Assembly (NCBI GenBank): GCA_028288365.1
Contig: JAQBNU010000058.1
Span: 1 to 42,008 of the forward strand
Length of the DNA stretch: 42,008 nt
Direction of reading: 5' to 3'
Source of the DNA: Chitinophagaceae bacterium
Lineage (GTDB): Bacteria > Bacteroidota > Bacteroidia > Cytophagales > Cytophagaceae
Below are positions 8,015 to 16,097 of this stretch, in pieces; the first letter of the stretch is position 1; the number at the start of each line of letters is the position of its first letter. The notes beneath the pieces were generated by a model that had not been told where the DNA came from, searched no databases, and was given only the letters and a program-made list of their open reading frames with translations. The position numbers were made by a program, and so were the translations under genes.

Positions 8015-8040
8015 TATTACGATCTGATCAGATCGTAATA
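8015..8040. promoter_or_regulatory. 26-bp perfect palindrome before the first AraC gene
   Basis: Half-site TATTACGATCTGA followed by its exact reverse complement, centred between 8027 and 8028. It ends 7 bases before the ATG at 8007 (minus strand). It may be an operator, or form a hairpin in the leader that occludes translation initiation. No T run follows on the coding strand side, so it is not a terminator. No TAnnTTTG box is visible next to it. Confidence 0.65.
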
Positions 8041-8072
8041 TACTTAAAAAAATGATTCGATGGAAAAAGTGA

Positions 8073-8100
8073 AAGGGGTCGGAAATATTTGCGACCCCTT
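8073..8100 (-). terminator. Probable terminator of the DUF2798 gene
   Basis: Perfect 9-bp stem AAGGGGTCG / CGACCCCTT with a 10-base loop; on the minus strand a short run CTTTTTCC follows about 8 bases later. It lies 55 bases past the stop of the DUF2798 gene (8156). The weak, displaced T run lowers confidence. Confidence 0.5.
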
Positions 8101-8155
8101 ACTTTAATTGCTTCCCGTTTAAATTATTGGCTGAAGAAGACAATGGTGGGAAAAA

Positions 8156-8389
8156 CTATTTTTTCTCTTCGCCCAACAACTGTTCAACCAACCCTTGTAC
8201 AAGAGGCCCAACGATCAATATAGCAGGAATCACCACGAGATAAGCCATGGCCCATGACTTCAACCAGATCTTAAAAAAGAAATCGGTAAAACCAATATTG
8301 ACGGAAATCAATGTAAAGGAGATGATACCTGTGGTGATGATCCCCATGATCATGGCAAAAGCGATTTTGTGTTTCATAATCTTTAACAT
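8156..8389 (-). CDS. DUF2798 family small membrane protein
   Basis: 77 residues with two hydrophobic segments: IAFAMIMGIITTGIISFTLI and WAMAYLVVIPAILIVGPLV, separated by NIGFTDFFFKIWLKS. This two-helix pattern with the F-x-x-x-W-x-x-SW hinge matches the DUF2798 family of unknown function. Met5 (8377) is an equally good start. It lies 73 bp behind the SDR gene on the same strand and is followed by a possible terminator, so it may be the last gene of that transcript. Confidence 0.7.
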   Translation of the reverse strand: MLKIMKHKIAFAMIMGIITTGIISFTLISVNIGFTDFFFKIWLKSWAMAYLVVIPAILIVGPLVQGLVEQLLGEEKK

Positions 8390-8462
8390 TTTAATTCAAC
8401 CGATCTCTTCCTTTAATGAATCCTCAAGAAGACTGACACGTTTTCTTCAGGGTTAAGCAGAA

Positions 8463-9218
8463 CTATTTCGTTGCTTGCCTTAAACCATTCATGGTAGCAA
8501 ATGCTTCTTCGGGAGAAGACAAATACAATTGGTACATCAACGACGTTTGTCCCACATGGATTTCATAGTGATCGGTTTCTAAGGCATGCAATAATTCCTC
8601 TGCTACTTGTTTGGGAGCAATGCCATTGCTACCGCCAATCTCTTTAGAAAACTCTGTGTCTACTAAAGGTGGCATCAACTCAAACACTTTGATGTCGGTT
8701 GTTTCCGAAAGAGACAAACTCAAGGTTTGTGTGTAAGAATGTAACGCTGCTTTGCTCGCTGCGTAAGTAGACAACATTTGTCCTGGTACCAAAGCCACAA
8801 CAGAAGAGACATTCACGATGGCCGCTTCTTTTTGTTTCGCCAAAGCAGGAAGTAATTTTTCTGTCAATCTAATAACAGATAAATAATTCGTCAGCATTTC
8901 ATGTTGTGCTTTTTCGAATGCCTGAGCTCCAATACCCGGCTTGTATACATAAGCCTGAGCCGCATTGTTCATGACGATGTTCAACTCAGGAAAGTCTTTT
9001 TCTAAGCGATTTACTAAACGCGTGACATCTTCTTCGCTGGAAATATCGGCTGCAATGCCTACAGCATTTTTAAGTTGTGCACCAGCTTTGTCGAGTTTTG
9101 ACTGATCGCGACCGACGATAATGACGCGGTTGTTTTTTTCGCTTAGTAATTTAGCCGTTTCAAATCCAATACCAGAACCTCCTCCAGTAATCAAGACCGT
9201 GTTGTTTGACGTTTTCAT
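8463..9218 (-). CDS. Short-chain dehydrogenase/reductase (DltE-like SDR)
   Basis: 251 residues, classical SDR length. NAD(P)-binding TGGGSGIG at about 11-18, an acidic/basic selector VGRDQSKL after strand 2, NNAAQA (NNAG equivalent), catalytic Ser in VNVSSVVAL and YAASK (Tyr-x-x-x-Lys). A LMPPLVDTEF segment sits at the substrate loop. Closest in style to DltE-type cytosolic oxidoreductases of unknown substrate. An operator identical in core to that of the nearby TetR gene lies 28 bases upstream, so repression by that TetR protein is likely. It may act on an acyl or carbonyl compound together with the thiolase upstream (inference). Confidence 0.88.
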   Translation of the reverse strand: MKTSNNTVLITGGGSGIGFETAKLLSEKNNRVIIVGRDQSKLDKAGAQLKNAVGIAADISSEEDVTRLVNRLEKDFPELNIVMNNAAQAYVYKPGIGAQAFEKAQHEMLTNYLSVIRLTEKLLPALAKQKEAAIVNVSSVVALVPGQMLSTYAASKAALHSYTQTLSLSLSETTDIKVFELMPPLVDTEFSKEIGGSNGIAPKQVAEELLHALETDHYEIHVGQTSLMYQLYLSSPEEAFATMNGLRQATK

Positions 9219-9245
9219 GTTTTTAGTTTTTTAAATTTAACTTAT

Positions 9246-9273
9246 ATATACCGATCGGTATATTATCAAGCAA
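9246..9273 (-). promoter_or_regulatory. TetR-type operator and promoter of the SDR gene
   Basis: An 18-bp perfect palindrome ATATACCGATCGGTATAT (9246-9263) contains the same 14-bp core as the site before the TetR gene. On the minus strand TTG triplets (9267-9273) lie on one side and a TATATATA stretch (9243-9250, 6/8 identical to the -7 consensus) on the other, so the operator falls between -33 and -7 just as at the TetR promoter. Confidence 0.7.
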
Positions 9274-9340
9274 GAAGTAAAGACGAGAGAAACGGATGCC
9301 TTCTTACTAATTATTACCCGTTTTTTTTTATTAAGATGAA

Positions 9341-10621
9341 TTATTTTTCCAGAATAACAGTGATGCCTTGTCCGCCGGCAGCGCAAACAGAAATGAATCC
9401 TTTACCAGACCCTTTTTCGTGCAGTAATTTAGCCATCGTGGCCAACACCCGACCACCAGTTGCAGCAAAGGGATGTCCGGCAGGAATACTACTGCCGTGT
9501 ACATTCAATTTGGAACGATCGATAGTACCTAAGGCCTCACCAAAACCAAACTCCTTCATGAGTTCCGGAGTTTCCCATACTTTCAGCGTGGCGAGCACTT
9601 GTGCTGTAAATGCTTCGTGTATCTCATAAAAATCAAATTCTTGTAAAGTCAATCCCGCTTTCTTGAGCATGCGTGTGGCTGCATATACAGGAGCAAGCAA
9701 TAAATTTTCTTTGTGCTGCACATATTCTACCGCAGCCAATTCTGCATACGTCAAGTATGCCAGTATGGGCAATCCTTTTGCTTTTGCCCATTCTTCACTG
9801 GCCAATAACAAACAGGAAGCACCATCTGTCAAAGGCGATGAATTACCGGCTGTAAGCGTGCCATTGAATTTATCAAAAGCAGGTTTTAGTTTTGCCAATT
9901 TTTCGATCGAACTATCCGTACGCAAGTTATTATCCCGCTCAAGGCCAAGGTAGGGTGTAATCATGTCTTGGAAGAACCCTTGTTCGTAAGCCTTCGCCAT
10001 TTTCTGATGACTCTCTAATGCAAACTGATCCTGCGCTTCTCTGCTGATTTTATAATATTTTGCAGTATACTCCGTGTGTCCGCCCATGGACAAGCCCGTA
10101 CGTACTTCCGCATTGGCAGGCGCTACAGGCGTGAAGTCTTTAAAGCGTAACTTCATCAGGCGACTGATTTTTTCACTGATTGTTTTTGCTCTTCTCACAG
10201 CAAGCAATGTTGTTCGCAATTTTTCACCCAAAGCCAACGGCACATTGCTGGAAGAATCCACACCACCGGCTATTCCCACCTCTATTTGGCCCAGTGCAAT
10301 TTTATTGGCTACATATACGGCTGATTCAATTCCTGTGTCACAAGCCTGTTGTAGATCGCAAGCTGGTGTTCTTGGATCCAACGCTGTGCTGAGTACCACT
10401 TCGCGCATGAGATTGAATTCGGTACTGCTTTTGATCACTGCTCCTCCCACTACTTCACCGATCAATTGTCCCTGCAAACCATAACGCTCGATCAATCCGT
10501 TCAACGCCGCCACCATCATGTCCTGGTTGCTGGCCTGTGTGTAAGCGGTATTCTGACGCGCGAAAGGAATTCGGTTATAACCAACAATGGCTACTCTGCG
10601 TACAGGCTTGTTCGTTTCCAT
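9341..10621 (-). CDS. Acetyl-CoA acyltransferase (thiolase)
   Basis: 426 residues, full thiolase length. The nucleophilic Cys94 is in CDLQQACDTGIES, followed by GGVDSSSNVP. Other catalytic marks are HEAF (about 342), HGSSIPAGHPFAATGGR with His383, and CAAGGQG with Cys413. The active site is therefore complete. It resembles FadI-type degradative thiolases more than short biosynthetic ones. The reaction is CoA-dependent cleavage of 3-ketoacyl-CoA, or the reverse condensation, in the cytoplasm. It lies 25 bp behind the TetR gene on the same strand, so the repressor and thiolase are very likely co-transcribed and autoregulated. Beta-oxidation or branched-chain/aromatic degradation are both possible. 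Confidence 0.9.
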   Translation of the reverse strand: METNKPVRRVAIVGYNRIPFARQNTAYTQASNQDMMVAALNGLIERYGLQGQLIGEVVGGAVIKSSTEFNLMREVVLSTALDPRTPACDLQQACDTGIESAVYVANKIALGQIEVGIAGGVDSSSNVPLALGEKLRTTLLAVRRAKTISEKISRLMKLRFKDFTPVAPANAEVRTGLSMGGHTEYTAKYYKISREAQDQFALESHQKMAKAYEQGFFQDMITPYLGLERDNNLRTDSSIEKLAKLKPAFDKFNGTLTAGNSSPLTDGASCLLLASEEWAKAKGLPILAYLTYAELAAVEYVQHKENLLLAPVYAATRMLKKAGLTLQEFDFYEIHEAFTAQVLATLKVWETPELMKEFGFGEALGTIDRSKLNVHGSSIPAGHPFAATGGRVLATMAKLLHEKGSGKGFISVCAAGGQGITVILEK

Positions 10622-10646
10622 AGTATTTGATTTCTGTTAGCGTTAA

Positions 10647-11255
10647 TTATTTTTTCTTTATACTAATTCCATTCACCACATCTCTGGCGCTATCCAGCAC
10701 CGTGTGAAGGTAGACAGCATTTTTTGTTGCCTTACCCAACAGAATAGCACCTTCAATCAAAGCCAGCAAGGTCAAGGCCGTTTTATTGACATCCGTATCT
10801 ACACGAAATTCTTTGGCTTTTATTCCTCCTTTGATGAGATTTGCCAGAGCGCTTTTCCATTGTACCAAACCGTCGGCTGCTTTTTTTCGCAAGCCTTCGT
10901 GCGTATCATCTGCTTCCACCGCTGTATTCATCAATGGACATCCTCCTTGTACGAGAAATCCTTTCGTTGTTCCATCGTACATGTCAACGTGCGACAGTAA
11001 TTTTTCTTTAAACGTTTTACAACTGTTTACACGCTGTGTGATCAATTGCACACGCTGTGCATGGTTGTATTCAAATGCAGCTAGAGCTACCTCTTCTTTG
11101 TTTTCAAAATTTCCATAGATGCTTCCTTTCGTAAGCTTCGTGGCTTCTGTTAAATCAGACATCGACGTGCCGGCATAACCTTTCGTATTAAAAATACCTG
11201 CGGTAGTTTCAATGATAAATTGACGTGTGGTTTCTGATCTGGGCGTAAATTTCAT
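10647..11255 (-). CDS. TetR/AcrR family transcriptional repressor
   Basis: I choose the ATG at 11255 (202 residues). The frame is open to 11288, but those 11 extra codons are made of the operator and promoter itself. The N-terminal HTH is typical: TRQFIIETTAGIFNTKGYAGTSMSDLTEATKLTKGSIYGNFENKEEVALAAF. The C-terminal ligand domain includes GGCPLMNTAVEADD and LLALIEGAILLGKAT, as in TetR_C 'LmrA/YxaF'-like regulators. A palindromic operator overlaps its own promoter and recurs before the SDR gene, so it should control itself, the co-transcribed thiolase and the SDR. The inducer is unknown; an acyl-CoA is possible. Confidence 0.9.
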   Translation of the reverse strand: MKFTPRSETTRQFIIETTAGIFNTKGYAGTSMSDLTEATKLTKGSIYGNFENKEEVALAAFEYNHAQRVQLITQRVNSCKTFKEKLLSHVDMYDGTTKGFLVQGGCPLMNTAVEADDTHEGLRKKAADGLVQWKSALANLIKGGIKAKEFRVDTDVNKTALTLLALIEGAILLGKATKNAVYLHTVLDSARDVVNGISIKKK

Positions 11256-11258
11256 ACC

Positions 11259-11288
11259 CAAATATACCGATCGGTATTTGATATGCAA
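11259..11288 (-). promoter_or_regulatory. Promoter with embedded TetR operator
   Basis: On the minus strand: TTG (11286-11288), exactly 19 bases, then TATATTTG (11259-11266), a perfect match to the Bacteroidota TTG-N19-TAnnTTTG promoter. The palindrome ATACCGATCGGTAT (11264-11277) fills the spacer and overlaps the -7 box. The TetR ATG begins 3 bases after the -7 box, so the mRNA is predicted to be leaderless or nearly so. Confidence 0.8.
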
Positions 11289-11329
11289 ATAATTCAGCGA
11301 CTAATTTTATGATCCTTCATTTTTAGAAA

Positions 11330-12007
11330 TTAAACAGCCTTTTTAGCCAATACACGAATGTCTTTGGGATCGATGATTTTCTTTTCGTAACCTTCTTTTG
11401 CTATTTCAATCATGGCCAGTCCTACTTCACGAAGTGTATTGGCGGTATTAGGAAAAAATTTCACCATGACAGGAAACATCCAATTGATGTATCGGTAGAA
11501 TTTGTGTGCTCTCTTCAGCCCTTCTGTAGGCTTGATGAAACCAGGGCGGAAAGCAAATCCATTTTTAAACAAACCCAAAATATCATTTTCCGTTTTGCCT
11601 TTTACTCTAGCCCAATTGGAATTGCCCATTTCCGTGCTGTCCGTTCCAGCTCCTGACACATAACAAAAAGTCATGTCTGGATTAAGTGTACTCAAGGTTT
11701 TAGCCATGTGCATGGTTAAGGTATAAGTCAACTTATAATATTCCTCTTTCTTCATGCCTACAGAAGAAACGCCGAGACAAAAGAAGCAGGCATTATAACC
11801 ACTCAACTGACTTTCAATGCTGGAAAAATTAAAAAAATCTTCGTGTATAATTTCTTTCAGTTTAGGATGTGAAATACCACAAGGCTTTCTGTTGATCACC
11901 AATACCGCTTCCACCAATGGATGTAAGAGGCATTCGTGCAACACACCATCACCCACCATGCCTGTGGTGCCTGTAATGATTGCACGTATTTTAGAAGTAT
12001 TGTTCAT
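11330..12007 (-). CDS. NAD(P)-binding atypical SDR / epimerase-like protein
   Basis: The ATG at 12007 gives 225 residues beginning MNNTSKIRAIITGTTGMVGDG, the Rossmann TGxxGxxG motif; the longer frame up to 12097 adds 30 residues with no domain. Further: VLVINRKP after strand 2, ACFFCLGVSSVGMKKEEYYKLTY, CYVSGAGTDSTEMGNSNWARVKGKTE (NAD-binding atypical SDR pattern with Lys of the VKGKTE helix), and FRPGFIKPTEG. It resembles the HTATIP2/NAD(P)H-binding (NmrA-like) group: cytosolic, substrate unknown. It lies 75 bp upstream of the TetR gene start but on the same strand, and no operator precedes it, so it is probably not part of the TetR regulon. Confidence 0.8.
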   Translation of the reverse strand: MNNTSKIRAIITGTTGMVGDGVLHECLLHPLVEAVLVINRKPCGISHPKLKEIIHEDFFNFSSIESQLSGYNACFFCLGVSSVGMKKEEYYKLTYTLTMHMAKTLSTLNPDMTFCYVSGAGTDSTEMGNSNWARVKGKTENDILGLFKNGFAFRPGFIKPTEGLKRAHKFYRYINWMFPVMVKFFPNTANTLREVGLAMIEIAKEGYEKKIIDPKDIRVLAKKAV

Positions 12008-12139
12008 AGCTATACCGTTGAGTGTATTCAAATGTAACAAAATCCAGATACTCTTAGTAAAAAAGATTGTCCTTTTACAAAGACGACTTTCGTCCATCTA
12101 TTTCATTCCTCAGTATGATCTGATTTCTGATCTCTCTTC

Positions 12140-13162
12140 TTACAAATACTTCGCTGTGAAATCCTGACAAGAATTGTTCCATTGATTAAGCAAGGTTGAA
12201 CGTCTTTTATTCAAGTCCGCATTGGTCGCATTAAAATCACCTGATGCCTTGTTCATTTCATTGATCAGTTTATTATAAGCATTGATGTCATCGTTGGTTT
12301 TATTGTTGTTGGCTTCAAAGGCTTTCTTCCCTTTATCGAATGCTTCTTTCTTGGTTTGAAAATCGATCAGCTTCGCAAATTTTGTATCTGCTTCATCTTT
12401 ATAAAAATTAATCAATTCAGTTGCTGCCGCACGAATAGAATTGTCGGTACCTCTGAAGGGTTGTACAGCTTTCAACTTGACCTGACATTCTGCGCTGATT
12501 TTTGACAAACTTACTTTATTTTGTTCCAGGCCAGCCAGGTCTCCTTTATTCATTGCATCCAGCAAATACAATTCTTGCTTATACGCTTTAAAAAAAATCA
12601 AATACACTTCGTTATAATGATCGTAGACTTCATCGGCAATAAGTAATTTTTTTGTGATCTTATCTTTATCTCCTTCCAATATGGTGATGTTGTTCTCTTG
12701 TGCAAAAGCATTGTATGTATTGGAAACCTTTTCCGACGAGGCTTCCAACTTGTCGTTTGCGATGGACTTGGCTTTCATGTAAGCTTCCATGGCATCGTAC
12801 GAACTTTCTGCAATGTCTTCCAGGTCCATGATCTTCGCATAGTCCTGCTCGATCACAATCTTTTGTATTTTCAAATAGGACAACACCGAGTCTTTCAGGT
12901 ATATTTTTTTATCAAAGACAGGCAAACGATTTACATTTTTTATGGAGGCGTCAATTTGTTGAATCAACTCCATTCTTCTCTTGTTAATCTTACGTGCATT
13001 TTGATTGTTGGCCGCCGACTTGGTATAATCCCAGGTGGCTGATTGAATTGACTTAAACTCCACCCCCATCTTGTTCAGGTAATCTAAAGCAGGATTGGTT
13101 GTTTGGGCCAGCAGGTTTGTACTTATTATAAAAATAGAAACCCATGCAAAAATTATTTTCAT
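12140..13162 (-). CDS. Secreted, helical coiled-coil protein of unknown function
   Basis: 340 residues. Signal peptide MKIIFAWVSIFIISTNLLAQ, then an almost wholly alpha-helical, charged mature chain rich in Lys, Asn, Glu and Ala (NNQNARKINKRRMELIQQI, EAYMKAKSIANDKLEASSEK, DFNATNADLNKRRSTLLNQW), with a single cysteine near the end. This pattern resembles the LIC11966-type surface proteins found in Leptospira and Bacteroidota; that assignment is from memory and weak. It follows the Prc-like protease by 10 bp on the same strand, so the two are co-transcribed, and it may be a partner or substrate adaptor of the protease (inference). Confidence 0.65.
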   Translation of the reverse strand: MKIIFAWVSIFIISTNLLAQTTNPALDYLNKMGVEFKSIQSATWDYTKSAANNQNARKINKRRMELIQQIDASIKNVNRLPVFDKKIYLKDSVLSYLKIQKIVIEQDYAKIMDLEDIAESSYDAMEAYMKAKSIANDKLEASSEKVSNTYNAFAQENNITILEGDKDKITKKLLIADEVYDHYNEVYLIFFKAYKQELYLLDAMNKGDLAGLEQNKVSLSKISAECQVKLKAVQPFRGTDNSIRAAATELINFYKDEADTKFAKLIDFQTKKEAFDKGKKAFEANNNKTNDDINAYNKLINEMNKASGDFNATNADLNKRRSTLLNQWNNSCQDFTAKYL

Positions 13163-13172
13163 TGTACGTAAT

Positions 13173-15197
13173 TTATGGTTGCGAAATATAATCAGATAAA
13201 ATATTCAACGTTTCAAAAAGTCTAACATCTCTCTTCAAATCTGCTATTTTAAAGGCGTTGGACTTGGTATATAATTCGTGGTCTTTCAACAGCTTGTTGT
13301 AAACAGAAGTATTGGAGATCGGATACGGTGTAAAGGCTACAGGATTGGCTTGTTCCTGATTTTTGAAAAATTTAAACTTCGCATCTTCCCAGGCAAACAA
13401 TGACTTTGTATTCAATTCCATCGCATGGACATGACAAATGTAAAATGAAATGCTATCGGCCATGGTTTTAAACTTGAATTCCCATTGACCGGCCTGGATT
13501 CTTTTTTCTGAATTGATTTTAAGTTGTTTCAACTCTATGGCAGGATTCATGGGCAATTCCAACGCTTTGCTGACCGAGTCAGGTGTCAGGTAGTACAACA
13601 TTTCTGACTCATGCTCTATGTCCATGAAATCATAAAAACTAGGCAAATGAATATCCGGAATAATTCCAATTGCCTGATGGGTTTTCTTATTTATCATGTA
13701 GAATTTACCTACAGTTACGTTGGCATAATACGTATTGGTGTTTTTTGTTTCCGCAATACTGTCCACAGGGTACATACCCTGCATAGTTGCCTTACCAAAC
13801 GTGGTGTTGCCGACGATGATGGCTCTATGGTATTGTTGCAAGGTACCAGCCAATAATTCAGAAGCAGAGGCGGAATAATTATTGACTAGTATAATCAGCT
13901 TGCCATCGTATAAGGTACCTCTGTTCGGATCTTTCAGGTAACGTGGTTTATCTCCTTTCTCCTGCTTGAGAGCAAGTATGCCTTCATCGATAAACAAGCC
14001 CGCAATGCCCAACGCTTCGTGCATATAGCCACCACCATTGCCGCGCAAATCAATGATCAGTCCGTCGATGGAATCTTTTTTCAATTGCGAAATCTCTCTG
14101 GCCAAATCACTGGCGCTCCCGTTGCCGGTATAACCAGGTTCCGCAGAATAGAAAGAAGGTAATTCGATATAACCCAATCTCTGGTTGTCTTTACGGAAGA
14201 CATAACCGTTGATGACATTGTCAAACACTTCTGTTTTCGCTTTTGTCAAACGAACTTTCTTTTTTGTACCATCTGTCGTGGTCAGGTAAAAGGTAAGCGT
14301 TTTATTTGTCATTCCCTGAAAGGCGCTGTACAACTCTTCATCCGAATCGATACCCACCACATATTTTTTACCACTTTCCAATTCGATCCGATCAATGATG
14401 TCTCCCACCTCCATCTGTCTGGAGTTCCAGGCTGCACCACCCGGAATCATTTCTGAAATTTTATATAAATCATTATCTGTTTCTACCATTTCAAAACCAA
14501 AGGAATATTCCTCCTTCGATAAATGTGTCAGCCATTCTTGTTTTTCATTGGCATCAAAAAATGCAGAGTGTGGATCATGACGCAAGGTGAGTGCTTTCAA
14601 AAATAAATTGAGTAATTCATTCTCTTTATTGATCAGGCCAGCCAGGTAATCGCTTCTTTTCTGAACAATAGAGTTCCATACTTTCTGTGGTTCCAGTGTC
14701 ACGCCGGCCTCTTTCAATACATATTTCTTTTCTATAAAAAAGTACTTGTAAAATTTCTTATCATACATCATCAAGGCCTTATCGTTGGGCTGCCGAACGA
14801 TTTCATCAGAACAAGGCAAGACGAATGTTTCTTTCAACTGATCGTCCGACAGGTACGCCAGGGTAATGGTTTTGAGCAGTGAATCGTGTGATTTTATTCT
14901 TTTTAAAATAGTTGTTCGCGTGGCAGTATATACCTCACACAACGACACTGCCTTTTCAACTTTCGCATGCAGTGCCATACTATCGGCTACAGAGAAAAGC
15001 ATTTGCTCAGCATCAATGGACTCTAAATATAAATTGAATATTTCGTGATAAACGGCTGTTGTGTAATTCAAGGGTGCGATGTGTTTCTTATGAAACAAGG
15101 CATCTGTTTTTTGTATGGTAACACAAGCACTTTGTTGCGCGACTGTTTGTGAACAAACACTTGTCAAAAAAATAAACAGTCCCAATACGAACTTCAT
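13173..15197 (-). CDS. S41 family carboxy-terminal processing protease (Prc/Tsp-like)
   Basis: 674 residues. Signal peptide to about residue 20 (SVCSQTVAQ). A helical N-terminal Tsp domain (30-225) is followed by a PDZ domain (about 228-320, YSFGFEMVETDNDLYKISEMIPGGAAW, MEVGDII) and the S41 protease fold: RLGYIELPSFY, IDLRGNGGGYMHEA, NNYSASASELL with catalytic Ser444, and FGKATMQ with Lys469. The Ser/Lys dyad and its 25-residue spacing match E. coli Prc. It cleaves periplasmic proteins from their C-termini. It probably forms an operon with the coiled-coil protein 10 bp downstream. The C-terminal 150 residues are less conserved. Confidence 0.9.
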   Translation of the reverse strand: MKFVLGLFIFLTSVCSQTVAQQSACVTIQKTDALFHKKHIAPLNYTTAVYHEIFNLYLESIDAEQMLFSVADSMALHAKVEKAVSLCEVYTATRTTILKRIKSHDSLLKTITLAYLSDDQLKETFVLPCSDEIVRQPNDKALMMYDKKFYKYFFIEKKYVLKEAGVTLEPQKVWNSIVQKRSDYLAGLINKENELLNLFLKALTLRHDPHSAFFDANEKQEWLTHLSKEEYSFGFEMVETDNDLYKISEMIPGGAAWNSRQMEVGDIIDRIELESGKKYVVGIDSDEELYSAFQGMTNKTLTFYLTTTDGTKKKVRLTKAKTEVFDNVINGYVFRKDNQRLGYIELPSFYSAEPGYTGNGSASDLAREISQLKKDSIDGLIIDLRGNGGGYMHEALGIAGLFIDEGILALKQEKGDKPRYLKDPNRGTLYDGKLIILVNNYSASASELLAGTLQQYHRAIIVGNTTFGKATMQGMYPVDSIAETKNTNTYYANVTVGKFYMINKKTHQAIGIIPDIHLPSFYDFMDIEHESEMLYYLTPDSVSKALELPMNPAIELKQLKINSEKRIQAGQWEFKFKTMADSISFYICHVHAMELNTKSLFAWEDAKFKFFKNQEQANPVAFTPYPISNTSVYNKLLKDHELYTKSNAFKIADLKRDVRLFETLNILSDYISQP

Positions 15198-15275
15198 GAA
15201 AGAAGGATAACAAGTGATAAACTTTTACATATTAGCCAATAAAAATTGAATTGTCAATGCATGCGTGCCGTCAAA

Positions 15276-15938
15276 TTATACTTGAGGCCATTCGCATTCA
15301 ATGGCGATCTCCATCTCGCTCACCGGATGATGAAAAATCAGTTTACTCGCATGGAGGGCAATGGCATTGGGCTTGTAGGCAATCGTTGAACCATACAATA
15401 CATCACCAATGATCGGGCAATCTAAACTTGCCAGTTGCGCGCGGATTTGATGGTACTTGCCGGTATGCAGTTCAATGTTCCACAAACACGTCTGTTCATC
15501 GGTCACTTTTGCCACATAACTCAGTTTTGCTTTTTCCGCGTATGGAAATTCATCCGCATGCAACATCGCCTTCTTTTTTTCTTTGCGGTGCCAGTGCTCT
15601 ATCACGCCCACCAAATCCAGTGGAGCAGCGACAGTGAGTGCCTGGTAATATTTCTTAACTTTTCGCTCTGCAAATTGTTCGCTTAGATTTTTCAGTACAC
15701 TTTTTTGCTTGGCAAATAAAATAATGCCACTCACAGGACGATCTAAACGGTGGATGTGTTGAGCATACGCTTCTTCTCCTGGAATGACACTTTTTTCCAG
15801 GTATTGTTTTACCAGCTGCAATAAATTAGGATGTCCATTCCTGTCCGGCTCTACCATCAAACCATTGGGTTTGTTCAACACCAGAACATATTCGTCTTCT
15901 AATAAAATATAATCAGGAATGCGGATGACGATGGACAT
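15276..15938 (-). CDS. RluA-family RNA pseudouridine synthase
   Basis: 220 residues. No S4 domain; the protein begins close to the catalytic fold with VLVLNKPNGLMVEPD. The active-site loop HIHRLDRPVSGIILFAK carries the catalytic Asp66. Conserved downstream elements are KKYYQAL, ELHTGKYHQIRAQLAS and PIIGDVLYGS. The short form resembles RluA/RluC-like and TruC enzymes, which convert specific uridines of rRNA or tRNA; the target base cannot be inferred. It stands alone, 78 bp upstream of the protease gene on the same strand. Confidence 0.9.
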   Translation of the reverse strand: MSIVIRIPDYILLEDEYVLVLNKPNGLMVEPDRNGHPNLLQLVKQYLEKSVIPGEEAYAQHIHRLDRPVSGIILFAKQKSVLKNLSEQFAERKVKKYYQALTVAAPLDLVGVIEHWHRKEKKKAMLHADEFPYAEKAKLSYVAKVTDEQTCLWNIELHTGKYHQIRAQLASLDCPIIGDVLYGSTIAYKPNAIALHASKLIFHHPVSEMEIAIECEWPQV

Positions 15939-16097
15939 AAAAAGAGAGCCAGAAATGTATTACTGAACTAAAATAACCAATCTCGCCGCGAGATCCAATG
16001 ATTCAAAAGATTGTATGTCCGTTATTTTATTTTTTTCAACATGGAATTATTTTTAAGGACTCTTTGTTAAATTAGTGCGCAAACAAAACCCAACAAC

